Assembly: GCF_004359215.1 (NCBI RefSeq)
Contig: NC_090611.1
Span: forward strand, 4,418,156-4,482,155
Reading direction: 5' to 3'
DNA: 64,000 bases
Source of the DNA: Bremia lactucae
Taxonomy: Eukaryota; Oomycota; Peronosporomycetes; Peronosporales; Peronosporaceae
Program-made: the position numbers and the translations under genes
Shown here: in pieces, positions 42,937-52,484 of the stretch
Position numbering within the stretch: the stretch's first letter is position 1
Layout: each line of letters starts with the position of its first letter
Notes under the pieces: model-generated
What the model saw: only the letters and a program-made list of their open reading frames with translations
Database searches by the model: none
What the model was told of the DNA's origin: nothing

Positions 42937-44856
42937 ATGAACTCTGGTTCTGGGATCCACCACTACACGAGCGGCTGTCGCCTCTTGGGTGTCGCGCTCG
43001 TTGTCGACGACATCAATAAAGGCTGTAATCTAGCCTTCCGGTACCCCGCTCCTTCAAGCGAAAAAGCTTCAAGCTTCCAAACGCTCCCCGCACCTCTCTT
43101 GGCCAAGCTCTTTCGACCGAAAAATGCGCTCTGCAACGCCAGTTTTGAGCTCGTAGTCGACGAGCTGCGCTTTGTGAGCCACCCCGTGCTTGTGTCGCCT
43201 CGGCTTCCATCCGTAGCTCCTTCTACGGATCTTGTATCATCCTTAGTCACTCCTTCGACAGTCGTTGAGCAATCTATAGCCGGCTCCCAGAGCTCGACAG
43301 GGAATGAAACAACCATGTTTAATATCATCTTTGCCTTAGACGATCGACCATTGAAACGATCTCAAGCCACGACTCATACCCCTCAAATATTCTCATCGGA
43401 TGGAGAAACGCAGGCACGTCAACGTAGGACTGCCAAAGCTTATTCTACCGTCGCGGCCCAGCTCGCTCACGGTCTTTTACACGAAGAGCTACGCGTTGGC
43501 TTTGTATCGAAAGAAGTGCGTGAATTATTGCAAGTACGCGATGAATTGGCTCAAAGTGAGCGTCACGCACGAAGTAAAGGCACTGGTGGGACCGTTCCAA
43601 ACGCCACAGGCCCTTCATCCAGTGCCCCGAATCTTGCCTCTTGTAGCAGCAATACTTCCACAAACAATACCAATTCCACTGCGACTTCCAATGGATCGAC
43701 TGGACTACATCATCCTCGTCATCGAAAGGACAATGATAAAGGCTTGTCGACCGTAGAAGTGGATCCACAGACTTTAATTGATGTCTCCCTTGGCAAGAGC
43801 GTCTTGGCGAATGAACTTAAACGTGTGTTTCATGGACTCGACGAGTCCGGAGCGGCTCATATCGTGCTCAATGGATGGATTAAACTATCGCTTACACTCA
43901 CGGACGCCGTGACGATTCAAATGGCAACACTACGACCGTATCATACGCTCTTGCTCCTCGTCGAAAAGGGCGAAATTCTTCAAAAACTTCCCGTGGACCA
44001 TGCGCGACAACTTGAAATTGTCGTTAAAACAGTGAATCCGCTCAAGAGCTTTCAAGACATTGCATTGGAATCAAGTGTTCCGATTCATCAAGTCTTTCGA
44101 CTTGCAGCTCATCTTGTGTATTGGGGCTTTGGACGCATTGTAGATGCTATTACGCTCTACAATGTCTATCAAGTGACTGCTAATGCAAATGTTCACGTTG
44201 GTTCGCCACTTGCCGTGGAATTTAGACGAACGTTTGAACCGTATGAATTAAGTGAAGTCTTGTCAACTTTCTCGGGTTCTCGTCGAATTGGAGAGTACAT
44301 GAAAACGTTGTCAACAGCCAAGAAGACCGAGTATATTCATATGCTTCTTTGGCTTCTCCAACATCGCTTTATTGTTCAACTTCATCGATATGTCTACTTT
44401 ATGATTCCATCGGATGGCGAGGATGTGACAGATCGTAGCCACTCTGCTGAAAGCTCGTCTTCTGCGATGATGGCGTCGAATTTACAACGAGAAATGGTGG
44501 AAAACAGTGCCAAGATAGAAGCTTTACTACCACTGGATCCAGCTGCAAAAGTGGCGCCGACTTTGGTAGCAACAGCTGAGGAGAGAAAGGTGGATAAAGG
44601 AGGGAATTCTGACGTACCGCTGGCTCAAGTGATGAGTGTGGCTAGTCAAGTTTTGTTTTCGGAGCAAGAGCGTGCGTATTTGGCCAAGATTGCCAAGCCA
44701 AACCCCGTCTTTACGCTGTTTAAGCGACTATGTATTTACTTTCACGGAGAGCATCATATTGAAGAAATCATGTGGCGGGAAAATTTGTCGCGTGGAGAAC
44801 TTCGCACGGTTATGAGCACGTATCAAGATATTATTGTATCTTGTCTTCGCGAGTGA
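42937..44856 (+). CDS. NPRL3: NPRL3-like subunit of GATOR1
   Basis: 639 aa from the ATG at 42937 (context ATACCATGA); the frame is open slightly upstream but has no ATG there. The NPR3 N-terminal longin-like domain shows GVALVVDDINKGCNLAFRYP, then a low-complexity insertion, then TMFNIIFALDD; further on AYSTVAAQLAHGLLHEELRVGFVSKEVREL is the conserved NPR3 helix. A Ser/Asn/Thr-rich spacer lies near residues 230-260, and a C-terminal winged-helix-like region includes HMLLWLLQHRFIVQLHRYVYF and the end IEEIMWRENLSRGELRTVMSTY. With NPRL2 and DEPDC5, NPRL3 forms GATOR1, which restrains TORC1 when amino acids are low. Intronless. Confidence 0.9.
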   Translation: MNSGSGIHHYTSGCRLLGVALVVDDINKGCNLAFRYPAPSSEKASSFQTLPAPLLAKLFRPKNALCNASFELVVDELRFVSHPVLVSPRLPSVAPSTDLVSSLVTPSTVVEQSIAGSQSSTGNETTMFNIIFALDDRPLKRSQATTHTPQIFSSDGETQARQRRTAKAYSTVAAQLAHGLLHEELRVGFVSKEVRELLQVRDELAQSERHARSKGTGGTVPNATGPSSSAPNLASCSSNTSTNNTNSTATSNGSTGLHHPRHRKDNDKGLSTVEVDPQTLIDVSLGKSVLANELKRVFHGLDESGAAHIVLNGWIKLSLTLTDAVTIQMATLRPYHTLLLLVEKGEILQKLPVDHARQLEIVVKTVNPLKSFQDIALESSVPIHQVFRLAAHLVYWGFGRIVDAITLYNVYQVTANANVHVGSPLAVEFRRTFEPYELSEVLSTFSGSRRIGEYMKTLSTAKKTEYIHMLLWLLQHRFIVQLHRYVYFMIPSDGEDVTDRSHSAESSSSAMMASNLQREMVENSAKIEALLPLDPAAKVAPTLVATAEERKVDKGGNSDVPLAQVMSVASQVLFSEQERAYLAKIAKPNPVFTLFKRLCIYFHGEHHIEEIMWRENLSRGELRTVMSTYQDIIVSCLRE

Positions 44857-46406
44857 CTGCGACACGAAGAAAAGTCATCATTTCTTCGATTTGATTAAAA
44901 ATCGCGTTCAGATCCCCTAGTCGTCTTGATTATTGTGGATGGCGGCGGGGTCTTTAGATTCCTATTAATAAGCCATCATTGTTGCTACTTGTTGCGATGC
45001 CAATCGAGGCCAAGGCTTTAAACTGTTTGGCAAGTCTTATGCACGAGTAAGTATCAATGTTGCTGCAGGGAGTTGCGATAGATTGGCTGCTACTTCCTCG
45101 ACTTATTGAATCATTGACGCCGACAGGAGGCTAAATACTCGTCACTTGATCAACAATGAAGTGATTTGACGGTCTATAGAGGTCAAATCGCCAATTCAAG
45201 CGAGGAGAAGCAAGCAGTTTCTTAAAGATTGAGCTGCTGAGTCACACGGGTAGTCCAGGGATGTAACGTTGCTTCTACAGCAATAGATTTATACAATCAT
45301 CTTCTAAACCTTAAAACGGATGAATGCTTTCGACGTCGGTATAAAAGGTTGGGATTGAAGGTGGATCTAAAGTTTGCAGCGTGCACTTTTACTCAAGAAC
45401 AATCCATGGGTTAGAAAAGGGAGCGGATGATGATGAGTAATAACGCTGTCACGCGTGTGGATTCGTGTCAAACCTCTTGCAAATGAGATGTCGACAAAAG
45501 GCCTTTCATTCGTGCAAATTTCACACAAAGAATGCACGACAAATGTTGATTTTCAAGAAAAGTCTTATAAAAAATGGCAACAAAAAGTTGACCTGAGGAG
45601 CTGAGTGACTTTAGCGACTTGCGATCACTGATTGCGCCACTGAATACCTTGGAGACGACAAATGATAATTTAAGAAGTCTTAAGGTAAATTACATAGATC
45701 TTTTAAAATTGAGAGCACAACGGGGAAGCGGCTTATGGCTCGTGTAATGCGTTTTTGGTAGACGAATACCCAAGTCAATCTTACGTCAAGTCGATGATTT
45801 AGATTCGAGATAGACCCACCCACCTAGCTTTTTCAAGTTGTTTATGATTGCAGAATGTTCAAAGCGTGCGAAATAATAATTATTGACAATTGACACCAAC
45901 TCGGGATTTTTTTTTGCGTAAGATTTAAATTGAGATTAATCTTCTCAAGAGTTTGCAATAAAGAAGATGACAGAATTTAAAAGTTCTTATTGGGTCGCAA
46001 TCTTTGCACTTATATACAAAAATACGACTCGTACCGTAGTTATTGCCACATTCACTGTTTCAAAAAATGGTATTGACATTTGAGCGGTAAAATAATAATT
46101 TCTATCGTTGTCGCCTCGGCATGACAAGAAACGCACACACTTAAAGTAATTCTTATTGAAATCAAGACGACGGCTATATTTTGCCGTCGTCTTGATTTCA
46201 ATAAGCATCACCAAAGCTTTCTTCTCTCTCTTGTCTGGCGCACGAGACTTTGCAATCCCTTTTAATTTGCCTCATACATCCTACTTTCCTAGTTTCGCAT
46301 CGCTTCCGACACCAAATAACCGTTCTATACATACTTCAAATCGACACGTTTCAGCGCTATTTTTGGTCTCGCGCTTCTTCACTCGCTCTCTCACCCCCTA
46401 CCAGTC
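44857..46406. other. 1.5-kb intergenic region
   Basis: No credible gene or repeat recognised except the perfect hairpin at 46152-46205. The last ~200 bp are rich in CTTCTCTC-type pyrimidine tracts ahead of the ArfGAP start. Confidence 0.55.
46152..46205. repeat. Perfect 23-bp inverted repeat (54-bp hairpin)
   Basis: Arms of 23 bp (46152-46174 and 46183-46205) are exact reverse complements around TATATTTT. The inner part of each arm is GACGACGGC / GCCGTCGTC. It lies ~200 bp before the ArfGAP start codon. Confidence 0.92.
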
Positions 46407-47841
46407 ATGAGTCGCCCTGGAGCCTCCCGACCGCCTGATGACCAGACAAAGCTCAAGAAACAACTAACTGAGCTTACCAAGCTTGATGAGAACAAATTCT
46501 GTGCCGACTGTGGCAGTCGTGGCCCGCGTTGGGCGTCAATTAATCTTGGCGTCTTTATCTGCATCGCATGCTCTGGCATTCACCGGAGCTTGGGCGTGCA
46601 TGTGACATTCGTACGCAGCGTCAATTTAGACTCGTGGACGTTTGAGCAAGTGCAGCAGATGCAGCGCTGGGGCAATGCCCGTGCCAAGGCGTACTTTGAG
46701 GCGAATGTGCCAAAGGATTATCGTCTTCCGACGGAGCACTCGTCGGTTCGGGACAAGGAGATTTGGATTCGAGACAAGTATGAGCGAAAAAGTTTCGTAG
46801 GAGACCAATTACGGGAGATGGAAGGCCGTAAAGAGCGTAGGAAGAAGCACGATAGCTCGGATGACGAAGAGCCACGTCGACGTAAGGACAAGGACCGTTC
46901 GAGCTCGCACGTTGCGTCTGAAGTAGCTAGTAATGAGACCGTAGCTCCTTCACCTGTCGTAACTAAGGAGATTCTGTCGTTTGATGTCTTTAGTGCGCCT
47001 GCAGTTGCGCCAAAGGTCGTAGAAGTACCGATTGCAGCCCCGAAGCAGGACGACTGGGCGTCGTTTACTGTATCGACAACTCCTCCGTTAAAAGTTCCAG
47101 ACGCGTTTGCCCCGCAACCTCCCGCTCCGGTGGACCAACATGTGAACAAGATGGCAAACATTATGGCAAGCTTTGGTCCGTCGTCGCAGCCACAGCCGCA
47201 ACCGAATACGTTTCCTCTTCAGCAGGGAATGATGCCAGTGCCGATGATGAATGGGATGAATGGGATGAACGGAATGAATGTAATGAACGGAATGAATGTA
47301 ATGAATGGGATGAATGGGATGAATGGGATGAATGGGATGGGTTTAATGGCGCCACGACCTATGGGAATGAATGTGCCCATGAATATGTCGATGGGTGGAA
47401 TGGGTATTATGAATTCCATGATGCAGCCAAGTATGATGGGTTATCCTCCCATGTCGAATCAGATGTTGCAGAACGGGATGATGATGGGTACGTGATGCGA
47501 ATGTTTGTGGATATTGATTAAGAGAGGATTGACCTGAGAGTGTAGGTGGCGCTCCGATGAACTTTCAGGGTCAACCCATGGGGATGAATCCGATGGCTCT
47601 GAATTTGAATCAGAGTGGTTTTCCGCCGCAACAACAATTACAGCAGCAACAACATCAGCAACAGCAACAATTGCAGCAACAATATCAGCAACAGCAACAA
47701 TTTCAGCAACAACACCAGCACAAGCAGCACCATCAGCAGCACCTTCAGCAACAGCAACAACATCAGCAACAGCAGCAATTTCAGCAACAGCAACAGCAGC
47801 AAGTAGGAGGGTTGAGCCAGCCATTCGTCAACTTTGGTTAA
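46407..47841 (+). CDS. ArfGAP protein with Met/Asn/Gly repeats and Gln-rich tail
   Basis: Two exons, 46407-47487 and 47546-47841, joined across a 58-nt intron (GTACGT...GTGTAG), about 458 aa. The ArfGAP zinc finger has Cys32, Cys35, Cys52 and Cys55 (CADC...CIAC) and the arginine finger in CSGIHRSLG (Arg60), followed by VKSVNLD-like VRSVNLDSW. The spacing resembles SMAP/AGD5-type ArfGAPs. Lys/Arg/Glu-rich and Ser-rich linkers follow, then NGMNGMN repeats, a Met/Pro-rich stretch and a long Gln/His tail. It would stimulate GTP hydrolysis on Arf in vesicle trafficking. Ignoring the intron would truncate the protein before the Gln tail. Confidence 0.9.
47237..47345 (+). repeat. Coding minisatellite NGM/NGMNVM
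   Basis: Tandem units built on AATGGGATG and AATGTAATG encode repeated Asn-Gly/Val-Met. This lies within the ArfGAP reading frame and probably varies in length between strains. Confidence 0.8.
47630..47808 (+). repeat. Coding CAA/CAG microsatellite
   Basis: Interrupted CAACAG/CAGCAA repeats encode the Gln/His-rich ArfGAP tail. The antisense Leu-rich frame is a shadow. Confidence 0.85.
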
Positions 47842-48230
47842 GTAGGGTGAGTCATGGCCTCCTATATAGAGCAATGTTAACGTCAATATTGAAATATATG
47901 TGTATACACTCTTTAAAGCAAGATTTGATTTTTACCATTAGAGCGTGGGTCTTTTCTAGGCTTTTGATAAAACGTACACTTAACTTACTTAGTTGCTTCA
48001 TGTTGCTTCCTAAGTCCTCTAATTGGCCAGTAGTGTTAAATGCAAAGCGAAGCACCTCAAAATTATCAAGCCACCTATAAAGAGCTTAATTCTTAGTACA
48101 AAGCTGAAAAAGCCGGATGAATTGCTTTAATTTTGATTTGCAATACTTTGACATTGATCAAATATAAATTTATGCTTGAGGCATCGTGTCATAAGTGTAA
48201 GCAAGAATGAAAGAAATTCGTCTTCATGGC
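47842..48230. other. Intergenic, ArfGAP to methyltransferase
   Basis: 389 bp between convergent genes; AT-rich, nothing recognised. Confidence 0.55.
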
Positions 48231-49169
48231 CTACTTTTTTGCAGCGATAACATATCCTGTAAATGGTATCAAGCACGGCTTCTTATCCACAAATCCATCA
48301 GCTCCATCGATTCTCGCCATCCTTTCATCTTGATAGAAATTCTTCTGCGCATCGCTTTCCATTAACTCGATCAGCATCTGCTCAATCCGATCCTTGGATA
48401 GTCTTTTTAAAAACTTTGCAGCAAAAGGATTGGTCATCATCGCCTGAATCATCGCCTTTGGGTCGTCAAACACTATAGTGTGCGTCGTAGAGTACACTCT
48501 TACATCTCGAAACCCAGCTTCATGTAGCTCATTCATGACCCGCTCACGGTCTGAGCCTGCGGTCGTGGAAGGGAATTGTAGCTTGTCTTCTGGAGGTCCT
48601 GCAGCATTGAATGCATCCGTGATTGTATCGAACCACACTATCTGTGAGCTCTTATCGCTCCACGTCGTCATCACCAGCAGTCCTTCCTCCTTTAGCACTC
48701 GAAAAGCTGTCGCGTACCCTTGCATGCGATTTGGAAAAATGCTTAAGCCAAAATTGGATCCGATAGCATCTACTGATGAATCAGCTACTTCGCTTAAAAA
48801 CATTCCGTCGCTTTGCAGCGTGCAAAATTTTGGTGCAAATGAGTTAAGGGCGGGGTCAGCCATTAGTTTTTCCATTAATTGCTTTAACATACCGTCCGAG
48901 ATATCGGAAGCGGTGATGCGAATATCAGTTGGAAGCGTAAGGTATCGACGAGCGAACTCAAAACTCAGATTTCCTGGCCCACAACCAACGTCTACAAAGT
49001 GGAAAGGTGTAGTACAGCTCGTTGCTTCATACTGCTGAAGCAAATGAAGGATTTCATGATGTGCGATTTGCACGGCGTCTACAGCCCAACGAGCTGTTAG
49101 CGATTCAAAGACGGAGCTGTATGTCTTGGCATACGCCGACCATTTGGCATTCGTAAAGGTCTCTTCCAT
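48231..49169 (-). CDS. SAM-dependent class I methyltransferase
   Basis: 312 aa, intronless, starts ATG ending 49169. Motif I VDVGCGPG is at residues 59-66 and binds S-adenosylmethionine; an acidic motif II-like ITASDISDGML follows, then AIGSNFGLSIFPNR and VLKEEGLLVMTTW (motif III/IV region). The C-terminus has FTGYVIAAKK. It fits the broad UbiE/Menaquinone-type or small-molecule methyltransferase group. The substrate cannot be named; no signal peptide or organelle signal is obvious. Confidence 0.85.
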   Translation of the reverse strand: MEETFTNAKWSAYAKTYSSVFESLTARWAVDAVQIAHHEILHLLQQYEATSCTTPFHFVDVGCGPGNLSFEFARRYLTLPTDIRITASDISDGMLKQLMEKLMADPALNSFAPKFCTLQSDGMFLSEVADSSVDAIGSNFGLSIFPNRMQGYATAFRVLKEEGLLVMTTWSDKSSQIVWFDTITDAFNAAGPPEDKLQFPSTTAGSDRERVMNELHEAGFRDVRVYSTTHTIVFDDPKAMIQAMMTNPFAAKFLKRLSKDRIEQMLIELMESDAQKNFYQDERMARIDGADGFVDKKPCLIPFTGYVIAAKK

Positions 49170-49860
49170 GCCGATTATGAAGGATACGTTTTTTATTTTA
49201 TGTACGATAGAAAGAGGTTGACATTTTTAGATTTTTTGAAGTTAGACTGATCTCCATGTTAAAATGTATGGTATCGAATGAAGAAAATGGGTCTATTTAT
49301 ATGATTAATTTCAAAGCGCTTGTCCTGTGCATAAAAACGGTGGATACGATTAGAAATACAAAAACTAACCAATCATTAATTGAAGGGCAAATCCGAGGCC
49401 AAATTTATTTCTTACCATCTGAGTACCGATCTCAGCAGCATGATAAGCTACAGGATATGTAGGGCTGTGATACTTTAGACTTAAACAAGATTGTTAATGC
49501 CTCGATACATGGCTGCACATCCTTCGCCCATTGTGTGTCATTGTGGCTCAAATGTCATGACGTTTCGTCTTTTTGAAGCCTTACCATTTTCTCCATTTTC
49601 TCCGCTGCTGGTGTCTTGCAATTGCTTTCTAGCAACAGCTGCCTTTGCAAGATGGCAAGATGGGCTTTCAAAATTACAAGAAAGAACCCCCTCCAATCCA
49701 CTTCCAATCCCATGAATAATCTTCTGTCTTTTTTATAATGTCACATGAACGAGAGAATTTTGACAATCCAAGCGTAATCGCGTCAAACTCGACACATCCC
49801 ACGCACAACTCCCGTACATGGGCCATTTCTAGATTCTTTCCCGAGCACGGAACCAAGGCC
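49170..49860. other. Region before the RXLR effector
   Basis: 691 bp with the promoter areas of two divergent genes. Small frames at 49256-49462 and 49491-49715 show no motif. The effector frame is open from 49738, but an earlier start would bury the signal peptide. Confidence 0.5.
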
Positions 49861-51309
49861 ATGACTACCAAGCGCACAGCGTCGCTCTGCTGCCTTCTTC
49901 TGCTGTCGTGCTACCACCTCGTGACATTTGTTCAGAAAGTTGCACGGATTGAGGCGCCAATCGTCGACAATTCTCGACAATTGCGCGCTAATGTGGAGCT
50001 CGAGGAAAGAACCATTCCAGCGCCTGAAGGACTGATCAAGCAACTAGGCGCAGTGCCAGCAAGATCACGTAATTATTTTCAAACACAAGGTCTGCGCGTA
50101 ATGGAGCAAATCGCGTCTTGGAAATGGATTATTAAATCTTTTCCTCGTTTACATGTCCGATTCGCAAAGGATAAGGTCGCGGCCGCTGCTACCGTGTTTC
50201 CCAATAATTTATTAAAAATTAAGTCGAATCTCTTTGGAGAAAAGGCCTTTCAAGAGTGGGTCACGCTCGTACGAAGATCTATTAAAGGTCCTACAGATGA
50301 AGCAGATGGAATAATCACGGCAGTCCTCGTACGCAAATTTGGTAACGTCCGGGCCATTCAACTCGTGATGGAAGGCACATCTAAGACTAACTCGGTCAAC
50401 GCCAAGTGGTTGCTTTTGCTGGAGAATTACTTTGTTCAAGCCAATGTAAATCTGCCCAAGTTATTGGAGGATATCTTTAGGATTTCGAATCAAGTCTTGG
50501 ATGAGAAGATGCTTGGATTTGTCATCAAGGTGGGCTCCGTGAAGCAACACAATCAAGACGCTGCGTACGTAGCCATTAACGATTTTATGAAAAGCAAGCA
50601 CTTGTCAGTGGAGCTTCATAAGCTGGAAGGTGACGTGAAAACGTACGGTATCAAGTGGTATGACTTGAAAAAAGCGTATCGCAACGCCATGTCCGATTCG
50701 AAGACAAATGCGAATGTGGCGCCGATCGACAGGCTTATGAAATTGGCCGATAGTAGCAATTTTCAAGTCGCTCGACCTCCTGGGTGGAAGATTGCCAACA
50801 ATTACGCACAATCGTCGGAAAACCTCGAAGTGCTTCGGATCGCGATACAGGCAATATTGAAAAACGAGGGTGCAGACGCGCACAAGGCGAAAGTGTTTGC
50901 GATCGGAACTTTAAAGCACATTGGTTTGAAGTGGGAGGAGAATAATTTCGACATTGGCAAGATGCTGAAGACCATGGTGGGTACAAAGGGGAACACAGAC
51001 GAGCTTCTCCAGACGCCACAGGCGTGGGCTGTTATTCACGCCGTAACAGCAGCTCATATGGCCAAAGTCGAGCAAATGATTCGAGATGCCATGAAACATG
51101 CCAGTGGACGCTCAATTGAGAAGGCGGTTCTGGACGCTAGGACCAGAGCAAAGCCGGAAGGAGTCAAAAAAGCGGTTCAAATTTTTCTAGATACTTTTGG
51201 TCACGCAAAGATCTCAACGATGCTTACAAATTCTGGTCAAACGAACGCTATTGTCAAGGAATTCAATACGGCTTATAGAAAGCTTCACCCTGTTCCCGTC
51301 CAAAAATAG
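49861..51309 (+). CDS. RXLR-dEER secreted effector candidate
   Basis: 482 aa from the ATG at 49861, chosen because it puts a signal peptide at the N-terminus (KRTASLCCLLLLSCYHLV; likely cleavage around residues 24-28); an in-frame ATG 123 bp upstream would place 41 polar residues before it. RQLR is at 39-42 and EER at 48-50 (VELEER), canonical spacing for host-translocated RXLR effectors. The remaining ~430 residues are helical with Trp/Tyr-spaced segments such as IASWKWIIKSFP and YGIKWYDLKKAYRN, like WY-type effectors; individual repeats are weak. Target unknown. No intron, as usual for this class. Confidence 0.88.
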   Translation: MTTKRTASLCCLLLLSCYHLVTFVQKVARIEAPIVDNSRQLRANVELEERTIPAPEGLIKQLGAVPARSRNYFQTQGLRVMEQIASWKWIIKSFPRLHVRFAKDKVAAAATVFPNNLLKIKSNLFGEKAFQEWVTLVRRSIKGPTDEADGIITAVLVRKFGNVRAIQLVMEGTSKTNSVNAKWLLLLENYFVQANVNLPKLLEDIFRISNQVLDEKMLGFVIKVGSVKQHNQDAAYVAINDFMKSKHLSVELHKLEGDVKTYGIKWYDLKKAYRNAMSDSKTNANVAPIDRLMKLADSSNFQVARPPGWKIANNYAQSSENLEVLRIAIQAILKNEGADAHKAKVFAIGTLKHIGLKWEENNFDIGKMLKTMVGTKGNTDELLQTPQAWAVIHAVTAAHMAKVEQMIRDAMKHASGRSIEKAVLDARTRAKPEGVKKAVQIFLDTFGHAKISTMLTNSGQTNAIVKEFNTAYRKLHPVPVQK

Positions 51310-52437
51310 CTAATCCTCGGTATGATTTCGAACGTACGAAGTCTAGTGATTGCCATATAATGACTCGCCATGGTGATTCACAATTGCATGAAGATCGTAC
51401 ACAAACTCACCTTCATCACCTATAAAACTCTTCCATCCACATGTGTTGCTTCTTTGCTTCTTGCAGTCACCTTTTCTATCAATTCCAACCAAGGTTAAGG
51501 GCTTCATATCTAGTCTTGTCAATAAAAAAACGCACGTTTTGTGTTCTTTTCTGGTGGCGATAATAGTCAATACAAACGGATATGAAAGACAACGACGTTT
51601 AGAAGCGTATGTATATTCAAACTCTTGTTTTGCATCCTGAAAAATATTTTTTTTAAATTTAGTCAATACTGCTATTATTGACTGCTCGAGTTAGGAATAC
51701 CGAATCCAGCATGTAATGTTGCAAGAGTGTGACGTCAGCACAAATTATGGCACCGACAGCGTTGCGAGACTCTTTCCATGCTTCAATTAGACTTTTGTCT
51801 GCGTGCTTGCAAATTACATTTTGGTAAACGAGTCGTTCGCGCTGCTGCCGTGGTTGCGTATTCTTTTCCATTATGATAGATTGACCGTTGAAAAGACTTG
51901 TGTACTCCTTATTTGGTACACCTGTCTTTTAGTTAAGTGTGCGATGACGATGGTACACTTTACGTTTTCTTATATTAAAAAATATTTTTTATTGGTGCGT
52001 AGCGTCCGTAGTTCTCTTTGTAGAACATTTGGTCGCGATGTCACCGCTCTTTCGATCTATAATTTTTCTGTCAATTATTCAGCATGAGCTCAATGCTATA
52101 CTTATAATTCCATCATCTAAATTGACTGGTATAGGCACTTACCTCGGATGTCGAGCTCCCTTACACTCATTGAACTCACAGAAGTAGTACCGAAACCAGT
52201 CGGTAATATTTATTACACCCCGTTACATATATATTGTTTCCTCTAAAAGGAATATTTATAAAGATTTACTAAATGGTCGCACACAAATTACTTGATCGAC
52301 GAACTCAAATTACTAAATTGACGCAATGCTGCTAGCTAACAAGTTACTACCCATCCGCCTGCTGCATACACACTCCAGATCAAGTTCAGTTCTACCCGAA
52401 TTTGTCTCTTTCAACGGAATAACCAGTGCAAAACGTA
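51310..52437. other. Region between the RXLR gene and the LINE, with an LTR tip
   Basis: No credible gene. On the minus strand a TGTAACGGGGTGTAATAAAT terminus begins at 52227 (plus strand ...ATTACACCCCGTTACA), matching the LTR tips found at 34974 and 35571. The other end of this LTR was not found, so it is a fragment or its end has diverged. Confidence 0.55.
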
Positions 52438-52451
52438 TTATAAACGGTATT
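52438..52451. repeat. LINE target-site duplication, 3' side of the element
   Basis: TTATAAACGGTATT, identical to 63431-63444. Confidence 0.85.
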
Positions 52452-52484
52452 AAGAGAGATTTCATGACGGTCTATTACATAAGA

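Noticed and set aside
47237..47345. Regular repeats that might suggest a CRISPR array
   Set aside because: Units are 9-18 bp, in frame and without unique spacers; the genome is eukaryotic.
47161..47886. Antisense frames rich in Leu, Ile-Pro-Phe or Ser-His
   Set aside because: They mirror the Met/Asn/Gly and Gln repeats of the ArfGAP gene.
51343..51871. Frames downstream of the RXLR gene
   Set aside because: Short, no recognisable domain; may be part of an LTR.
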